A stretch of DNA of 64,000 nt from Bowmanella denitrificans (lineage in GTDB: Bacteria; Pseudomonadota; Gammaproteobacteria; Enterobacterales; Alteromonadaceae). Both the position numbers and the translations under genes were made by a program. Positions 30,820-40,268 of this stretch are shown here, piece by piece; within the stretch, counting starts at the first letter, position 1; every line of letters begins with the position of its first letter. The stretch covers positions 171,535-235,534 of the forward strand of contig NZ_PEBU01000006.1 in the NCBI RefSeq assembly GCF_002887595.1, read 5' to 3'. The notes below the pieces were generated by a model. It was not told where the DNA came from and did no database searches. It worked only from the letters and a program-made list of their open reading frames with translations.

Positions 30820-31311
30820 ATGGCTAAAAGTGACGCCCGCTACAGCAAACTACTGGAGCAGATTTCCGACTGGATAAGGCATTCTGTTGAACAGGATGTG
30901 ATCAGTCTTATGCAGGTGCAAGATAAAGCCCGGGCATACCTACAGGCCGCCGGAGACCTGAGCCGTGAAGAAATACGTTTGCTGGAAAACACCCTGAGCC
31001 GGGATCTGGAAACCTTTGCACACCATTGGCAGCAAGATGCTGCTGCCTCGCCATGGTGGCAGGCTACCAAAGATAAACTCTGGTCATTGCTGGCGGATGC
31101 CTCAGACAAAAGTGGCCTGGCGATGCAGGAATCATGGCGGGATATTCAGCATCAGGGCATCTATCACGCCGGTGAACTAGTGGCATTGGGGGAACTGGAA
31201 TGCACGCAATGCCATCACCGCCATCAAGTGACACATGTTGAACGTATTCTGCCTTGTCTGGAATGCGGCCACAGCCGTTTTTCCAGGGTGTTAGATACGT
31301 CCTCTCAATAA
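30820..31311 (+). CDS. ybeL: Zinc-ribbon protein of the YbeL/DUF1451 family
   Basis: The 163-residue protein has an N-terminal helical region (YSKLLEQISDWIRHSVEQD) and a C-terminal zinc ribbon, CTQCHHRHQVTHVERILPC and later CLECGHSRF, giving two CxxC pairs. It matches E. coli YbeL, also located next to leuS. Its function is unknown. Its 3' end overlaps the convergent glycosyltransferase gene by 7 bp. Confidence 0.88.
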   Translation: MAKSDARYSKLLEQISDWIRHSVEQDVISLMQVQDKARAYLQAAGDLSREEIRLLENTLSRDLETFAHHWQQDAAASPWWQATKDKLWSLLADASDKSGLAMQESWRDIQHQGIYHAGELVALGELECTQCHHRHQVTHVERILPCLECGHSRFSRVLDTSSQ

Positions 31312-32729
31312 ACATTGCTGCCGGTAAAGCCCTTAAACAGGGTCATAAAAATGATGCGCAGGTCAAAACCGACCGACCAGCGGTGGATGTAATCCAGATC
31401 ATATTCCACCCGCTTGATCATTTTGTTGATCGTCTCGGTTTCACCCCGAAAGCCGTTGATTTGGGCCCAGCCGGTTATACCTGGTCGTACTTTATGTCTG
31501 AGCATGTAACCTTCGATGAGTTTACGATACTCTTCGTTATGGGCCACTGCATGGGGACGTGGTCCAACGATGGACATACGTCCCTGCAACACATTAATAA
31601 ACTGCGGCAGCTCATCCAGTGAAGTACGACGTAGAAAGGCACCAAGTGGGGTGATTCTGCTGTCGTTGCGGCTGGCTTGCTTTACCTTATTACCATTGTC
31701 CTGACAGGACATGGAACGAAATTTGTAGACTAAAATGGGCTTGCCGCCCAGACCATAACGAACCTGCTTAAAAATAGCCGGACCCGGGGAAGTGAGCTTG
31801 ACAGCCAACGCAATCACCAGCATCGGTACTGCAATCAGGGTCAGAATCAAGCTGGACAACAGGATATCTTCAATACGTTTGAGGGCATTGTTGGCGCCTT
31901 CAAACGGTGTATCGAAAATGCTTAGGGTTTGAATGGACCCAACATTCTGCCAGCGGGCATTGAGCAAGTTATAAATAAAGAAATTAGGAATAATGTAGAC
32001 ATTGGCGGTGGTATCGCTGCAGCGACCAAGCAAGTCCATAATCCGCTGTTCAGCGCTCATGGGCATGGCTATGTAGACATAATCCACCTTACGCGATTTA
32101 GCCAGCGCGATACCTTCATCTATAGTGCCACAAATCAGTTCCCGAAGTTCGTACGGCAGGCGTTGTTTTTCCCTGTCGTCAAAGAAACCTTCAAAGCGAA
32201 TACCCAGTTCGTCGTGTTGGCCCAACTGTTTGACCAGATTATAAGACAGTTGGTTGGCCCCCAGCACAATAGCGCTGCGGCTGTTGTGGCCGTGACGACG
32301 ATAACGGGACAGCACCAGCCGAAACACCATGCGCCAGCCTGTCAGCACTGGCAGGCCTGCGAACAACCAGAACAGCACGGCCTGCTTGCTAACTGACTGC
32401 GCCGGTGCAAACAAAAATAAGCTGCAAATGGTCAGCAGGCTGGTTAGCAGCCAGGCCCAGCAGACGGCTTTGAGCATTAGTGAAGTTGCATAGGTGCGCC
32501 AGGAGCGATAAATATCCAAGGCTTCAGCACAAATCATATAGATAATCAGGCCAACCAGTAATAATGCGGCATTGAAGCTGTTGACGGGGAGCTGCATAAC
32601 AAGCAGTACAATCAGGTAGACCAGGCTAATAAGAAACATATCCGTTAATCTGTAGGCGGTCGCAAAGCCATTTTGATAAGACTGGATAACGCCTTTATCT
32701 GCCAATGATGCTGTTACATGTTCTGTCAT
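31305..32729 (-). CDS. Undecaprenyl-phosphate sugar-1-phosphate transferase (WcaJ/WbaP type)
   Basis: This polyprenyl glycosylphosphotransferase would start exopolysaccharide repeat units by moving a hexose-1-phosphate to undecaprenyl phosphate at the inner membrane. Residues 1-130 hold four to five membrane helices, 140-265 a Rossmann-like domain (SAIVLGANQLSY), then a fifth helix and the catalytic domain (FKQVRYGLGGKPILVYKFRSM, SLDELPQFINVLQGRMSIVGPRPH, RHKVRPGITGWAQINGFRGE). Length of 474 aa fits the family. It is divergent from the export/kinase operon. The sugar is not determinable here. Confidence 0.93.
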   Translation of the reverse strand: MTEHVTASLADKGVIQSYQNGFATAYRLTDMFLISLVYLIVLLVMQLPVNSFNAALLLVGLIIYMICAEALDIYRSWRTYATSLMLKAVCWAWLLTSLLTICSLFLFAPAQSVSKQAVLFWLFAGLPVLTGWRMVFRLVLSRYRRHGHNSRSAIVLGANQLSYNLVKQLGQHDELGIRFEGFFDDREKQRLPYELRELICGTIDEGIALAKSRKVDYVYIAMPMSAEQRIMDLLGRCSDTTANVYIIPNFFIYNLLNARWQNVGSIQTLSIFDTPFEGANNALKRIEDILLSSLILTLIAVPMLVIALAVKLTSPGPAIFKQVRYGLGGKPILVYKFRSMSCQDNGNKVKQASRNDSRITPLGAFLRRTSLDELPQFINVLQGRMSIVGPRPHAVAHNEEYRKLIEGYMLRHKVRPGITGWAQINGFRGETETINKMIKRVEYDLDYIHRWSVGFDLRIIFMTLFKGFTGSNVY

Positions 32730-33110
32730 TTTACCTTCTCCTTGACCCGATGGTGATACTGCTCAAGCAGACACTGTCGCGAACTTGCGACAACCTGATA
32801 ATACCCCTGCAGCGCAGTCTAACTGGGCGATGCAAAGGTTTTACATTGCATATTAAGACCCGGTGTCGTTAATCATTTAGCCGCTACGCCTTATTTCGTC
32901 CCCCAAAGGGGACAAAAATCAGCCAGATTTGCTATTGAATTATTTGCTGTTCGACGGGAAATCAACGCCATCTCTCGCCCGCCGGGCCTGTGTCTTGCTG
33001 CTCTATACGGCATAGAGCAATGCCTATACCAACTGGACAGTTGTTACTGGCATGTAACTGGCATAGGTCAGTCGCAAGCCCTAAGGACAAAGACGAACGG
33101 GGGAAACCTG
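32730..33110. promoter_or_regulatory. Divergent intergenic region of the exopolysaccharide locus
   Basis: This 381-bp region separates the initiating transferase from the export operon and must contain both promoters. A GTCCCC/GGGGAC hairpin lies at 32898-32913. I found no JUMPstart/ops element and no convincing -35/-10 pair. Confidence 0.4.
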
Positions 33111-33677
33111 ATGCAATCAGCAGATCAAAATGCAGTGTGGCGGAGTACCTACTTTCTGTTGTGCCTGATGCTGTTCACTCTGTCGGCAATGGGGCAGGAA
33201 AAGCCGCCCATGGAGATGGGGCAATACCAACTGGATTCAGGTGATGTGATTCAGATTACCGTGTTTGGCCAGGCCGATCTGTCCCTGCGTCGTCGCCTTG
33301 GCGAAACGGGGGTGATCCATTACCCCTTTCTGGGTGATCTGCATGTGGCTGGAATGACCGCCAGGCAACTGGAATCGCAAATTTATCAGGGACTGAAAGG
33401 GGATTACCTGGTTTCACCCTCGGTTTCTGTGTCCATTGAAGACTATCGACCGTTCTTTATTGACGGCGAAGTTAAACGACCAGGTGGCTATCCATTCCAG
33501 CCAGGTCTGACCGTGGATAAGGCGGCGGCTCTGGCCGGCGGCTATACCGAACGGGCATCTCGCAACAAGATTCAAATTCTGCGCAGTGATGCGCAAGGCC
33601 AGCATCACCTGGATGGGCAACCTCAAAGCCGCGTTTTTCCAGGTGACATTATTACCGTCGAACAGCGCTTTTTCTAA
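33111..33677 (+). CDS. Short Wza-like polysaccharide export protein
   Basis: The 188-residue protein has an N-terminal hydrophobic signal (about 12-30, ending SAMGQ), a polysaccharide-export domain (YQLDSGDVIQITVFGQADLSLRRRLGETG, then YPFLGDLHVAGMTARQLE), and an SLBB-type domain (FFIDGEVKRPGGYPFQPGLTVDKAAALAGG). There is no lipobox and no C-terminal amphipathic helix like that forming the Wza outer-membrane pore. It therefore acts in the periplasm, probably with a separate outer-membrane partner. It is the first gene of the plus-strand run. Confidence 0.85.
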   Translation: MQSADQNAVWRSTYFLLCLMLFTLSAMGQEKPPMEMGQYQLDSGDVIQITVFGQADLSLRRRLGETGVIHYPFLGDLHVAGMTARQLESQIYQGLKGDYLVSPSVSVSIEDYRPFFIDGEVKRPGGYPFQPGLTVDKAAALAGGYTERASRNKIQILRSDAQGQHHLDGQPQSRVFPGDIITVEQRFF

Positions 33678-33725
33678 TCAGGATGGAATCGTCTATGTGT
33701 TTCAAACAAACCGCAGGAATGCTTT

Positions 33726-35960
33726 ATGTCCAGGGATGACCGGGGGCAATTACAGGCCAGTTTGCTGGAACCCGGCAGACTGGATTTTACGCAGCATATT
33801 CAAACCTTAAGTCGTTGCAAGTGGCAGATTCTGGCATTTGCAGTATTGGGGGCCGGCGTGATGGCTGTTCTGATGCTGTTTGTGACGCCAAGTTACAAAG
33901 CCTCCGCCACCCTGATGATTGAAGCCCAGGAGAATAAGGTACTGTCCATTGAAGAAGTCTATGGCGTGGACTTTAGCCGTAAGGAATATTTTCAGACTCA
34001 GCATGAAGTCTTGCGCTCCCGGCATATTGCTGAACGGGTGGTGGCGCAGCTTGTGCTGGCCAGCCACCCCTTGTTCGACCCGTTGCAGCAACCCGCCAGC
34101 CTGATCCCTGTTGGGCGCTGGCTAAGCGAGTTGCGGCAATGGCTTAAGCAGCAGTTACCGGGCTTGCCATCCGCACCTGCAGGCCCTGCAGGCGTTTCAA
34201 CCGACAGCGAAAAACAACAGCAAATAAGCAAGAAAGTCGTGGATAACTTTCGTGCCAACCTGAGTATTACCCCGGTTAAAAACACCCAGATGGTGATTAT
34301 TTCTTACGAGAGTCCTTCGCCTCAACTGTCGGCGCAGATCGCTAACAAGGTGGCGGAGGTCTATATAGAAAACTATCTGCAAGCCAAGCTGGATATGACG
34401 AGTAAGGCCACGACCTGGCTGAATGACAGCCTGGCCGGTCTGAAAACTAAGCTTAGCGCTGCCGAGAAGCGCTTAGCTGAATTTTATGAGCAGGAAAAAC
34501 TGGTTGATCTGGACGGCGTAGTGGGACTGGCCGCCGAAGCGCTGCAGGAACTCAGTGAACAACTGTTACAAGCACAAAATCGCCTGGCACAAAGCCGCGC
34601 TATCTACCAGCAGGTTAACCTGCAAAGCAGTGATATGCAGGGCCTGACCAGCCTGCCGGAAGTGCTGAATCACCCGTCCATCCAAAATGTGCGCAGGGCG
34701 GAAATCGAAGCCGAGCGTAAGGTATCCGATCTGAGCAAAGTGTTTGGTCCTAAGCACCCACGCATGGTATCTGCTCAGGCAGAGCTTGAGTCGGTAAAGA
34801 AAAACTTTTTCAATCAGGTGCGGGCGTTGGTCTCAGGGATCAACATGGAATACCAGTCTGTGCAGTCCAGAGTGGCGGAACTGGAAACTTCGGTTGAGCA
34901 GGCAAAACAGGATTACCGACGCCTGACCGCTCTTGAAACCCGCCATAAGGCACTGCAGCGTGAAGTGGATATCAATCAGCAACTTTACAATGCATTTTTC
35001 ACCCGGTTAAAAGAAACCAGTGAACTGGAAGGCTTTGAAAGTGCGAATGCCCGGGTATTGGATGAAGCCCTGCCACCTTCCAACCCAAGTAAACCCAGCA
35101 AACTATTGATGGTACTGGCCGCTTTGCTTGTATCTGCTGGGTTTGCCGGACTTACTGCCATAGTCGCCGATGCACTATACAGCGGCATCCGCTCTGTTGG
35201 AGATGCTGAGCGCAAACTGGGCTATCGGGTATTGGGCGTGATCCCCAAGCAGAAAAAGCCCCGTCGCAAGGATCTGCCGTTGCGGCATTATTTTGCGCCT
35301 GATCAGGCCTTGTTTGCCGAAGCATTTCGTACCCTGCGCACGAATCTGATGATGTTGACAGTGGAACACGAGCAACGTACCTGGATGGTCACGTCCAGTC
35401 TGCCAGGTGAAGGAAAAACCATGACGTCCATCAATCTTGCCTTTGCCATGGGGCAACTGGGCAGAACGTTACTGGTGGACACTGATTTGCGTCGCAGCAG
35501 CCTGGCCGATCAATTTGGTCTGCCGAACTTCCAGCCCGGTTTGGCCAACATCATGTCCGGCACGCATAAATTGGACGAGTGCCTGGTGCAGATTCCGGAT
35601 GCTGATATTCATTTGCTGGCCGCCGGGACTCCACCTGCAAATCCTCAGGAGCTACTGGCCTCAGAACGATTCCGCCAGATGATGCGCAAACTCAAAGATC
35701 ATTACCAGTTCATTATTCTCGACACCGCACCGGCCCTGGCGGTCAGTGATGCCTTGGTGGCATCACGACAATGTAATGCCTTGGTTTATGTGGTGAAGGC
35801 CGAAGCGGCGGCTGATAAGCAAATCAAGGCCGGGCTGAGTCGTTTTATGCAAAGCGGCTGTCGGGTAGATGGCGTAATACTGAATCAGCTTGACGTTAAG
35901 CGGGCTAAAAAGGTGGACGGTTATCAAACCGCGTATGAGCAATATGGTTACGGCGCATAG
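33726..35960 (+). CDS. Polysaccharide co-polymerase with BY-kinase domain (Wzc-like)
   Basis: The 744-residue inner-membrane protein controls chain length and export of the polymer. A Wzz domain is bounded by membrane helices near 40-58 and 460-480, with long periplasmic coiled-coil segments between. The cytoplasmic tyrosine autokinase has Walker A (LPGEGKT, about 559-565), Walker A' (LLVDTDLR, about 582-589) and a Walker B region (FIILDTAPA). The C-terminal tail DGYQTAYEQYGYGA holds four Tyr residues, the likely autophosphorylation cluster. It is 48 bp downstream of the export gene. Confidence 0.93.
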   Translation: MSRDDRGQLQASLLEPGRLDFTQHIQTLSRCKWQILAFAVLGAGVMAVLMLFVTPSYKASATLMIEAQENKVLSIEEVYGVDFSRKEYFQTQHEVLRSRHIAERVVAQLVLASHPLFDPLQQPASLIPVGRWLSELRQWLKQQLPGLPSAPAGPAGVSTDSEKQQQISKKVVDNFRANLSITPVKNTQMVIISYESPSPQLSAQIANKVAEVYIENYLQAKLDMTSKATTWLNDSLAGLKTKLSAAEKRLAEFYEQEKLVDLDGVVGLAAEALQELSEQLLQAQNRLAQSRAIYQQVNLQSSDMQGLTSLPEVLNHPSIQNVRRAEIEAERKVSDLSKVFGPKHPRMVSAQAELESVKKNFFNQVRALVSGINMEYQSVQSRVAELETSVEQAKQDYRRLTALETRHKALQREVDINQQLYNAFFTRLKETSELEGFESANARVLDEALPPSNPSKPSKLLMVLAALLVSAGFAGLTAIVADALYSGIRSVGDAERKLGYRVLGVIPKQKKPRRKDLPLRHYFAPDQALFAEAFRTLRTNLMMLTVEHEQRTWMVTSSLPGEGKTMTSINLAFAMGQLGRTLLVDTDLRRSSLADQFGLPNFQPGLANIMSGTHKLDECLVQIPDADIHLLAAGTPPANPQELLASERFRQMMRKLKDHYQFIILDTAPALAVSDALVASRQCNALVYVVKAEAAADKQIKAGLSRFMQSGCRVDGVILNQLDVKRAKKVDGYQTAYEQYGYGA

Positions 35961-36014
35961 GTCTATGTGAACCGTGTTGTCGCTGACCATTGACACATAA
36001 ACAGGAGTGCAGCC

Positions 36015-36806
36015 ATGAGACTGGAAGACGTGACCTTTACCCAGGTTGGGGGACTGAAGACAGCCTGTATTACCCGTGCAGAGCTGGTGGATGTCATTGC
36101 CAGGCGAATCACGGCATATCGCTGGCGCCAGCGGTTGGCGGATGAATTGGCACCTATGCTGATTTTTGACTCGAATGGACAGGGAATTTCCATCGCCAAC
36201 AGTAATCCCAATTTTATGGCGATTCTGCGCCAGGCTGACCTGATTCATGCTGACGGGCAAAGCGTGGTGAATTTCTCCCGTTTGTTTGCCGATCATGAGA
36301 TCCCCGAGCGTTCTGCTACCACCGACACAATTCACGATATTCCGACTTTCCACCATGGCCCGTTGCGGCACTTTTTATTGGGCGGACATAAACGAGTAGT
36401 CGAAGAATGTGCAAAGCGCCTACAAACGCGCTATGCCAACTTCTGTGTGGCCGGGACTCATGACGGGTACTTCTCACTAAAACAGGAAAAGCAAGTATTA
36501 GCCGAAATTAACCGGGTGCAGCCTGATGTGCTGTGGGTTGGGCTGGGCAAGCCTAAGGAGCAGGCGTTTTGTACCCGCAACAAGCTCTGGTTGCATGTGC
36601 CGGTGATTATCACCTGTGGTGGTTGTTTCAACTATGTCACCGGCGACTATAAACGGGCCCCCCAGGTGATGCAGCAACTGGGACTGGAATGGCTACATCG
36701 GGCGTTGAGTGAACCCCGCAAGCTGTTGTGGCGCTACCTGACCACCAGTCCCCATGCTATTTATTGTGCGTATAAACACCGCATCCGACGCTTGGCTGGG
36801 GAGTAA
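36015..36806 (+). CDS. WecG/TagA/CpsF-family glycosyltransferase
   Basis: This is a GT26 enzyme that transfers a sugar (ManNAcA in WecG, ManNAc in TagA) to a lipid-linked acceptor on the cytoplasmic face. Family motifs are SNPNFMAILRQADLIHADGQSVV, VAGTHDGYF and VLWVGLGKPKEQAF. Length is 263 aa. AGGAG precedes the ATG. The donor sugar is not determinable. Confidence 0.9.
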   Translation: MRLEDVTFTQVGGLKTACITRAELVDVIARRITAYRWRQRLADELAPMLIFDSNGQGISIANSNPNFMAILRQADLIHADGQSVVNFSRLFADHEIPERSATTDTIHDIPTFHHGPLRHFLLGGHKRVVEECAKRLQTRYANFCVAGTHDGYFSLKQEKQVLAEINRVQPDVLWVGLGKPKEQAFCTRNKLWLHVPVIITCGGCFNYVTGDYKRAPQVMQQLGLEWLHRALSEPRKLLWRYLTTSPHAIYCAYKHRIRRLAGE

Positions 36807-36810
36807 AAAA

Positions 36811-37911
36811 ATGGCAAGCCGGGTGATGTTTTTACATAAGTTCTTCTTTGCAGGCGGTGGTATCGAAAGAGTCTCGCAAAATCTTGCCAGGGGACTACAG
36901 GCGCAAGGAGAACGTTGCAGTTTTTACGTCTGGCATACGCAGGGTGACGCCGCACCTGGCTACCAGTGTCTTGCCCGACAATTTGCGGCGTCCAGCCCAA
37001 GCCAGAGTGCCAGTTTGCTTACCCGGCTTGCGCACCTTCGGCGCCATATCCACCGTCAGCGGGTGGATGTACTGATAGCGGCCACAGAGAAGGCCAATAT
37101 GCTGGCCTTTCTTTGTAAACTATGGATGCCCTCTGTGCGGGTGATCTTTACCCGGCACAGTGCCTTTGATACCCGTGAGCAGCTACTTCCGGTTTGGGTG
37201 GTGAAGCTGCTTTACAATCTATACGCCTTACAACGCGGCACTATTGTCGCCGTGTCCAAGACACTGCGTGAACAGCTGCGCAGTGCGGTGTTATTTGGTG
37301 CGTCCCGAATTCAGTATGTTCCCAATGCGGTGATCAGTGACGAGCTATTCAGTTTGGCCGAGCATGCGACAACTCCGTTGCCGGATGGCGCATATTTTTG
37401 CGCCGTGGGCCGCCTGGTTGAAGAAAAGGGCTTTGATCTGTTGTTGCAGGCCTATGCCATTGCGCTGCATCGGCAACCTGCGTTACCAGAGCTGGTTATT
37501 GTGGGTGGCGGAGAGCTGGACTGCGCTCTTAAGCAGCTTGCCAATCAGCTGGGTCTGGCACAAAAAGTGCGCTTTACCGGTTTTGTCTCAAATCCCTATG
37601 GGCTGATGCGCCACGCCAGTGCCTTTATTTTGTCCTCGCGCCATGAAGGTATGCCGACGGTAATGATTGAAGCCATGGCGCTGGGATGCAATGTGATTGC
37701 CTTCGATTGTCCCACCGGGCCTGCTGAACTGCTGAACCAGCCAGGGTCTGGGACCTTGGTGAATGCCGGGGATATTGAAGCACTGGCCGATGCATTAGTC
37801 ACAAACCAAGCCACCTCGGTGCAAGACGATTCAGTCGTGCATCAGTTTCATCAAAGTCAGGTAGCACAAACCTACAGGCAGTTTTTTCAGGAGCAGGTAT
37901 GGCGCGAATAG
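36811..37911 (+). CDS. GT4-family glycosyltransferase
   Basis: The 366-residue GT-B enzyme has an N-terminal glycine-rich FAGGGIERVSQNLARGL and a C-terminal nucleotide-sugar site (CAVGRLVEEKGFDLLLQAY, then SSRHEGMPTVMIEAMALGCNVIAFDCPTGPAE). I chose ATG 36811 with GGGGAG seven bases upstream; the longer frame starts inside the preceding gene. Its end overlaps the next transferase by 13 bp. It adds a sugar to the repeat unit; specificity unknown. Confidence 0.9.
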   Translation: MASRVMFLHKFFFAGGGIERVSQNLARGLQAQGERCSFYVWHTQGDAAPGYQCLARQFAASSPSQSASLLTRLAHLRRHIHRQRVDVLIAATEKANMLAFLCKLWMPSVRVIFTRHSAFDTREQLLPVWVVKLLYNLYALQRGTIVAVSKTLREQLRSAVLFGASRIQYVPNAVISDELFSLAEHATTPLPDGAYFCAVGRLVEEKGFDLLLQAYAIALHRQPALPELVIVGGGELDCALKQLANQLGLAQKVRFTGFVSNPYGLMRHASAFILSSRHEGMPTVMIEAMALGCNVIAFDCPTGPAELLNQPGSGTLVNAGDIEALADALVTNQATSVQDDSVVHQFHQSQVAQTYRQFFQEQVWRE

Positions 37912-39008
37912 TCATTATTTTACAGGACTTGGGCGGCGGCGGCGCCGAGAAAATGATGGTGCGTCTGGCCAATCAACTGGTTGAAGACGGCGATGAGGTC
38001 AGCATGCTACTGCTAATGGCCGGTGGTGAAAATCTGCAATGGCTTAACCCCAGGGTTAACTTGTTGGAAATCTGCGCCACTCGCAGCGTTAAAGCGTTGC
38101 CCACACTCAGACGATGGCTGAAACAGCTGCAACCTGATGCGGTGCTGTCGGCACTGACCCATGTCAATGTTATTAGTATTCTGGCATGCGCCAGTCTGGG
38201 CTGGCTGGCCAGGTTATCGGTCAGTGAACGCAACACCTTTTCGTTGGATCGCGGCGTTAATTCCAATTGGCAGGTTCGCACTGCTTACGCTGTGGCACCG
38301 CTGTTGTATCGCCTGCTGAAAAAGCCGGTCATAGCGGTATCAAAAGGGGTCGCCATGGATCTGGTGGCGTCCGCTCATATCAATGCCAAACAGGTTACCA
38401 CGGCGCCCAACCCGGTGATTCACCACGATTGGCTTGTACAAGCCAGGGCGGCTTCCCATCATCCATGGCTGCAGAACAAAACCACTAAGGTGATAGTGGC
38501 AATGGGCCGCTTAGTACCACAAAAAGGCTTTGACTGGCTGATCGAGGCCTTTGTCAAACTGGCTTTACAACAGAACTGTCGCCTGGTGGTGTTTGGTGAA
38601 GGGCCGTTACGAGCTGAACTGACCAAGCAAGCCGCTATTCTGGGGGTGGCCGACCGTGTTGACTTTCCAGGTTACAGCAGTAATCCATTGGCCGAGATCC
38701 GTGTGGCGGATTTGTTCGTGCTGTCTTCGCGATTTGAGGGCAGCCCCAATGCCCTGGTAGAAGCCATGGCTCTGGGTACGCCAGTCGTGGCTTTTGACTG
38801 CCCACACGGTCCGCGGGAAATTCTTGCCGACGGCCAATTAGCCCCGTTGGTGGATTTAGGTGATGTGGAAGGGCTATATCAAGCCATGCTGGCCAGCCTG
38901 CAGTTACCTATCAGTGAACAGGGAAGGCAGCGCCTGGTTCAGGGCGTCAGCCGCTTTGAGGCCGCTAAAGCCACGCGTCACTACCGGCAATTGCTGCTCG
39001 GAGCCTGA
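37899..39008 (+). CDS. GT4-family glycosyltransferase
   Basis: A second retaining GT-B transferase of 369 aa, paralogous to its upstream neighbour: LQDLGGGGAEKMMVRLANQL at the N-terminus, VAMGRLVPQKGFDWLIEAFVKLA and SSRFEGSPNALVEAMALGTPVVAFDCPHGPREIL in the donor domain. GGAGCAG precedes the ATG. The shared CPxGP(A/R)E motif suggests tandem duplication and divergence of the pair. Confidence 0.9.
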   Translation: MARIVIILQDLGGGGAEKMMVRLANQLVEDGDEVSMLLLMAGGENLQWLNPRVNLLEICATRSVKALPTLRRWLKQLQPDAVLSALTHVNVISILACASLGWLARLSVSERNTFSLDRGVNSNWQVRTAYAVAPLLYRLLKKPVIAVSKGVAMDLVASAHINAKQVTTAPNPVIHHDWLVQARAASHHPWLQNKTTKVIVAMGRLVPQKGFDWLIEAFVKLALQQNCRLVVFGEGPLRAELTKQAAILGVADRVDFPGYSSNPLAEIRVADLFVLSSRFEGSPNALVEAMALGTPVVAFDCPHGPREILADGQLAPLVDLGDVEGLYQAMLASLQLPISEQGRQRLVQGVSRFEAAKATRHYRQLLLGA

Positions 39009-39011
39009 CGA

Positions 39012-40268
39012 ATGGCAGTGCATATTGACAGTCTAAAACGACTTTGTTTACTGCTGACTCTCATTTACTACTGCGGGTTGCTGGATTTTGCCACCCGACT
39101 TGTCAGTGGCCGGGCAACGGATGTTTTGGCCGCGCACGCCGCAGGCGATCCGGCCAGGCAGTTTGTCGGTGTTTTGCTGTTGTTGCTGGCCATCTTCCTG
39201 CTTTGCTATGAACGCGATAACCGGGTATCGACCTCTTTCAACAAGGACCTGATCTGGTGGGCTTTGTTGGGATATTTGATGCTGTCGGTTCTGTGGTCCT
39301 ATGTGCCAGCCATCACACTGCGCCGGGTCGTGGCTTTCAGCACCCTGGTACTCAGTGCCTACGTGCTGGTACAGAGCTTTTCACCTTTGTCATTGCTGCG
39401 TTTTTTTGCCCGCGCTGTAGGGATTATCACGTTGCTTGGATTATTGCTGGTCCCCCTGCTACCTGAACTGGTTCTGGTTGGAGGCGGCATTCGTGATCAA
39501 GCGTTCGTTGGCTTATTTGCAGATAAAAACGCCGGAGCCAGAAATTGCGCATATGCCTTCTTACTGCTGTTTGGTTTGGTTTCGACTAAAACCGGATTGG
39601 ACAAAGGGTTGATGCTGATATTACTGGTGGCCATTGCCTTTGCCAATTCTGCTACTGCATGGGTGATGCTGCTGGCTGGAATCGGGCTGATTACGCTGTT
39701 GCGTTACTTACACGCAACCAGCGCACAAACCAGTTTTAACCGGCTGATGTTGTTTGCCGTGCTGCTTATTTTGGGCTGTCTGCTTTGTTATTGGTTGTAT
39801 GAACAGTTGCTGGGGTTACTGGGACGGGATCCCACCTTAACCAACAGGATGGTGATATGGCAGTTAATGGACGGCTTTATCGATATCGAACCTTATTGGG
39901 GATACGGCTTCGGTGCGTTTTGGGCCAGCGATGCTGCCGACGCTTTTGTCAGCCGCTGGGGATACATAGGTAATGCCCATAGTGGTTACTACGAAGCAAT
40001 GTTACATGGTGGCTGGGCTTGTCTGCTACTGGTCGTGGCGTTGATGGCCACTGGCCTGTGGCATGCCGGTAATGCTTATATCCGCTTATCTCAGGGGCAG
40101 AGTATGGCTGCGCCCCTGGCGATCCTGTTATTGATGATCCCCATTAACGCCGTGGCTTTTGCGGTTTTGAACCACAACAGCTTTGACATGTTTTTATTTG
40201 CCCTGATGTGTTTTACCGCCTCGCGCCTGGCCGCTGAGGCTCAGCCTGATAATTGGAGAGTAGTATGA
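39012..40268 (+). CDS. O-antigen ligase/Wzy-like polysaccharide polymerase
   Basis: The 418-residue polytopic protein has about ten to twelve transmembrane segments and a large periplasmic loop with GRDPTLTNRMVIWQLMDGF and GYGFGAFW, features of the Wzy_C/O-antigen ligase family (Arg and Asp-containing loop). In this operon it would polymerise repeat units in the periplasm. It starts 3 bp after the previous gene and overlaps the next by 4 bp. Confidence 0.86.
   Translation: MAVHIDSLKRLCLLLTLIYYCGLLDFATRLVSGRATDVLAAHAAGDPARQFVGVLLLLLAIFLLCYERDNRVSTSFNKDLIWWALLGYLMLSVLWSYVPAITLRRVVAFSTLVLSAYVLVQSFSPLSLLRFFARAVGIITLLGLLLVPLLPELVLVGGGIRDQAFVGLFADKNAGARNCAYAFLLLFGLVSTKTGLDKGLMLILLVAIAFANSATAWVMLLAGIGLITLLRYLHATSAQTSFNRLMLFAVLLILGCLLCYWLYEQLLGLLGRDPTLTNRMVIWQLMDGFIDIEPYWGYGFGAFWASDAADAFVSRWGYIGNAHSGYYEAMLHGGWACLLLVVALMATGLWHAGNAYIRLSQGQSMAAPLAILLLMIPINAVAFAVLNHNSFDMFLFALMCFTASRLAAEAQPDNWRVV

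Noticed and set aside
32898..32913. Intrinsic terminator at the GTCCCC/GGGGAC hairpin
   Set aside because: On the plus strand it is followed by A residues rather than T, and the minus strand lacks a T-run after the stem.
32730..33110. JUMPstart/ops element before the export operon
   Set aside because: No GGCGGTAG core is found on the coding strand in this gap.
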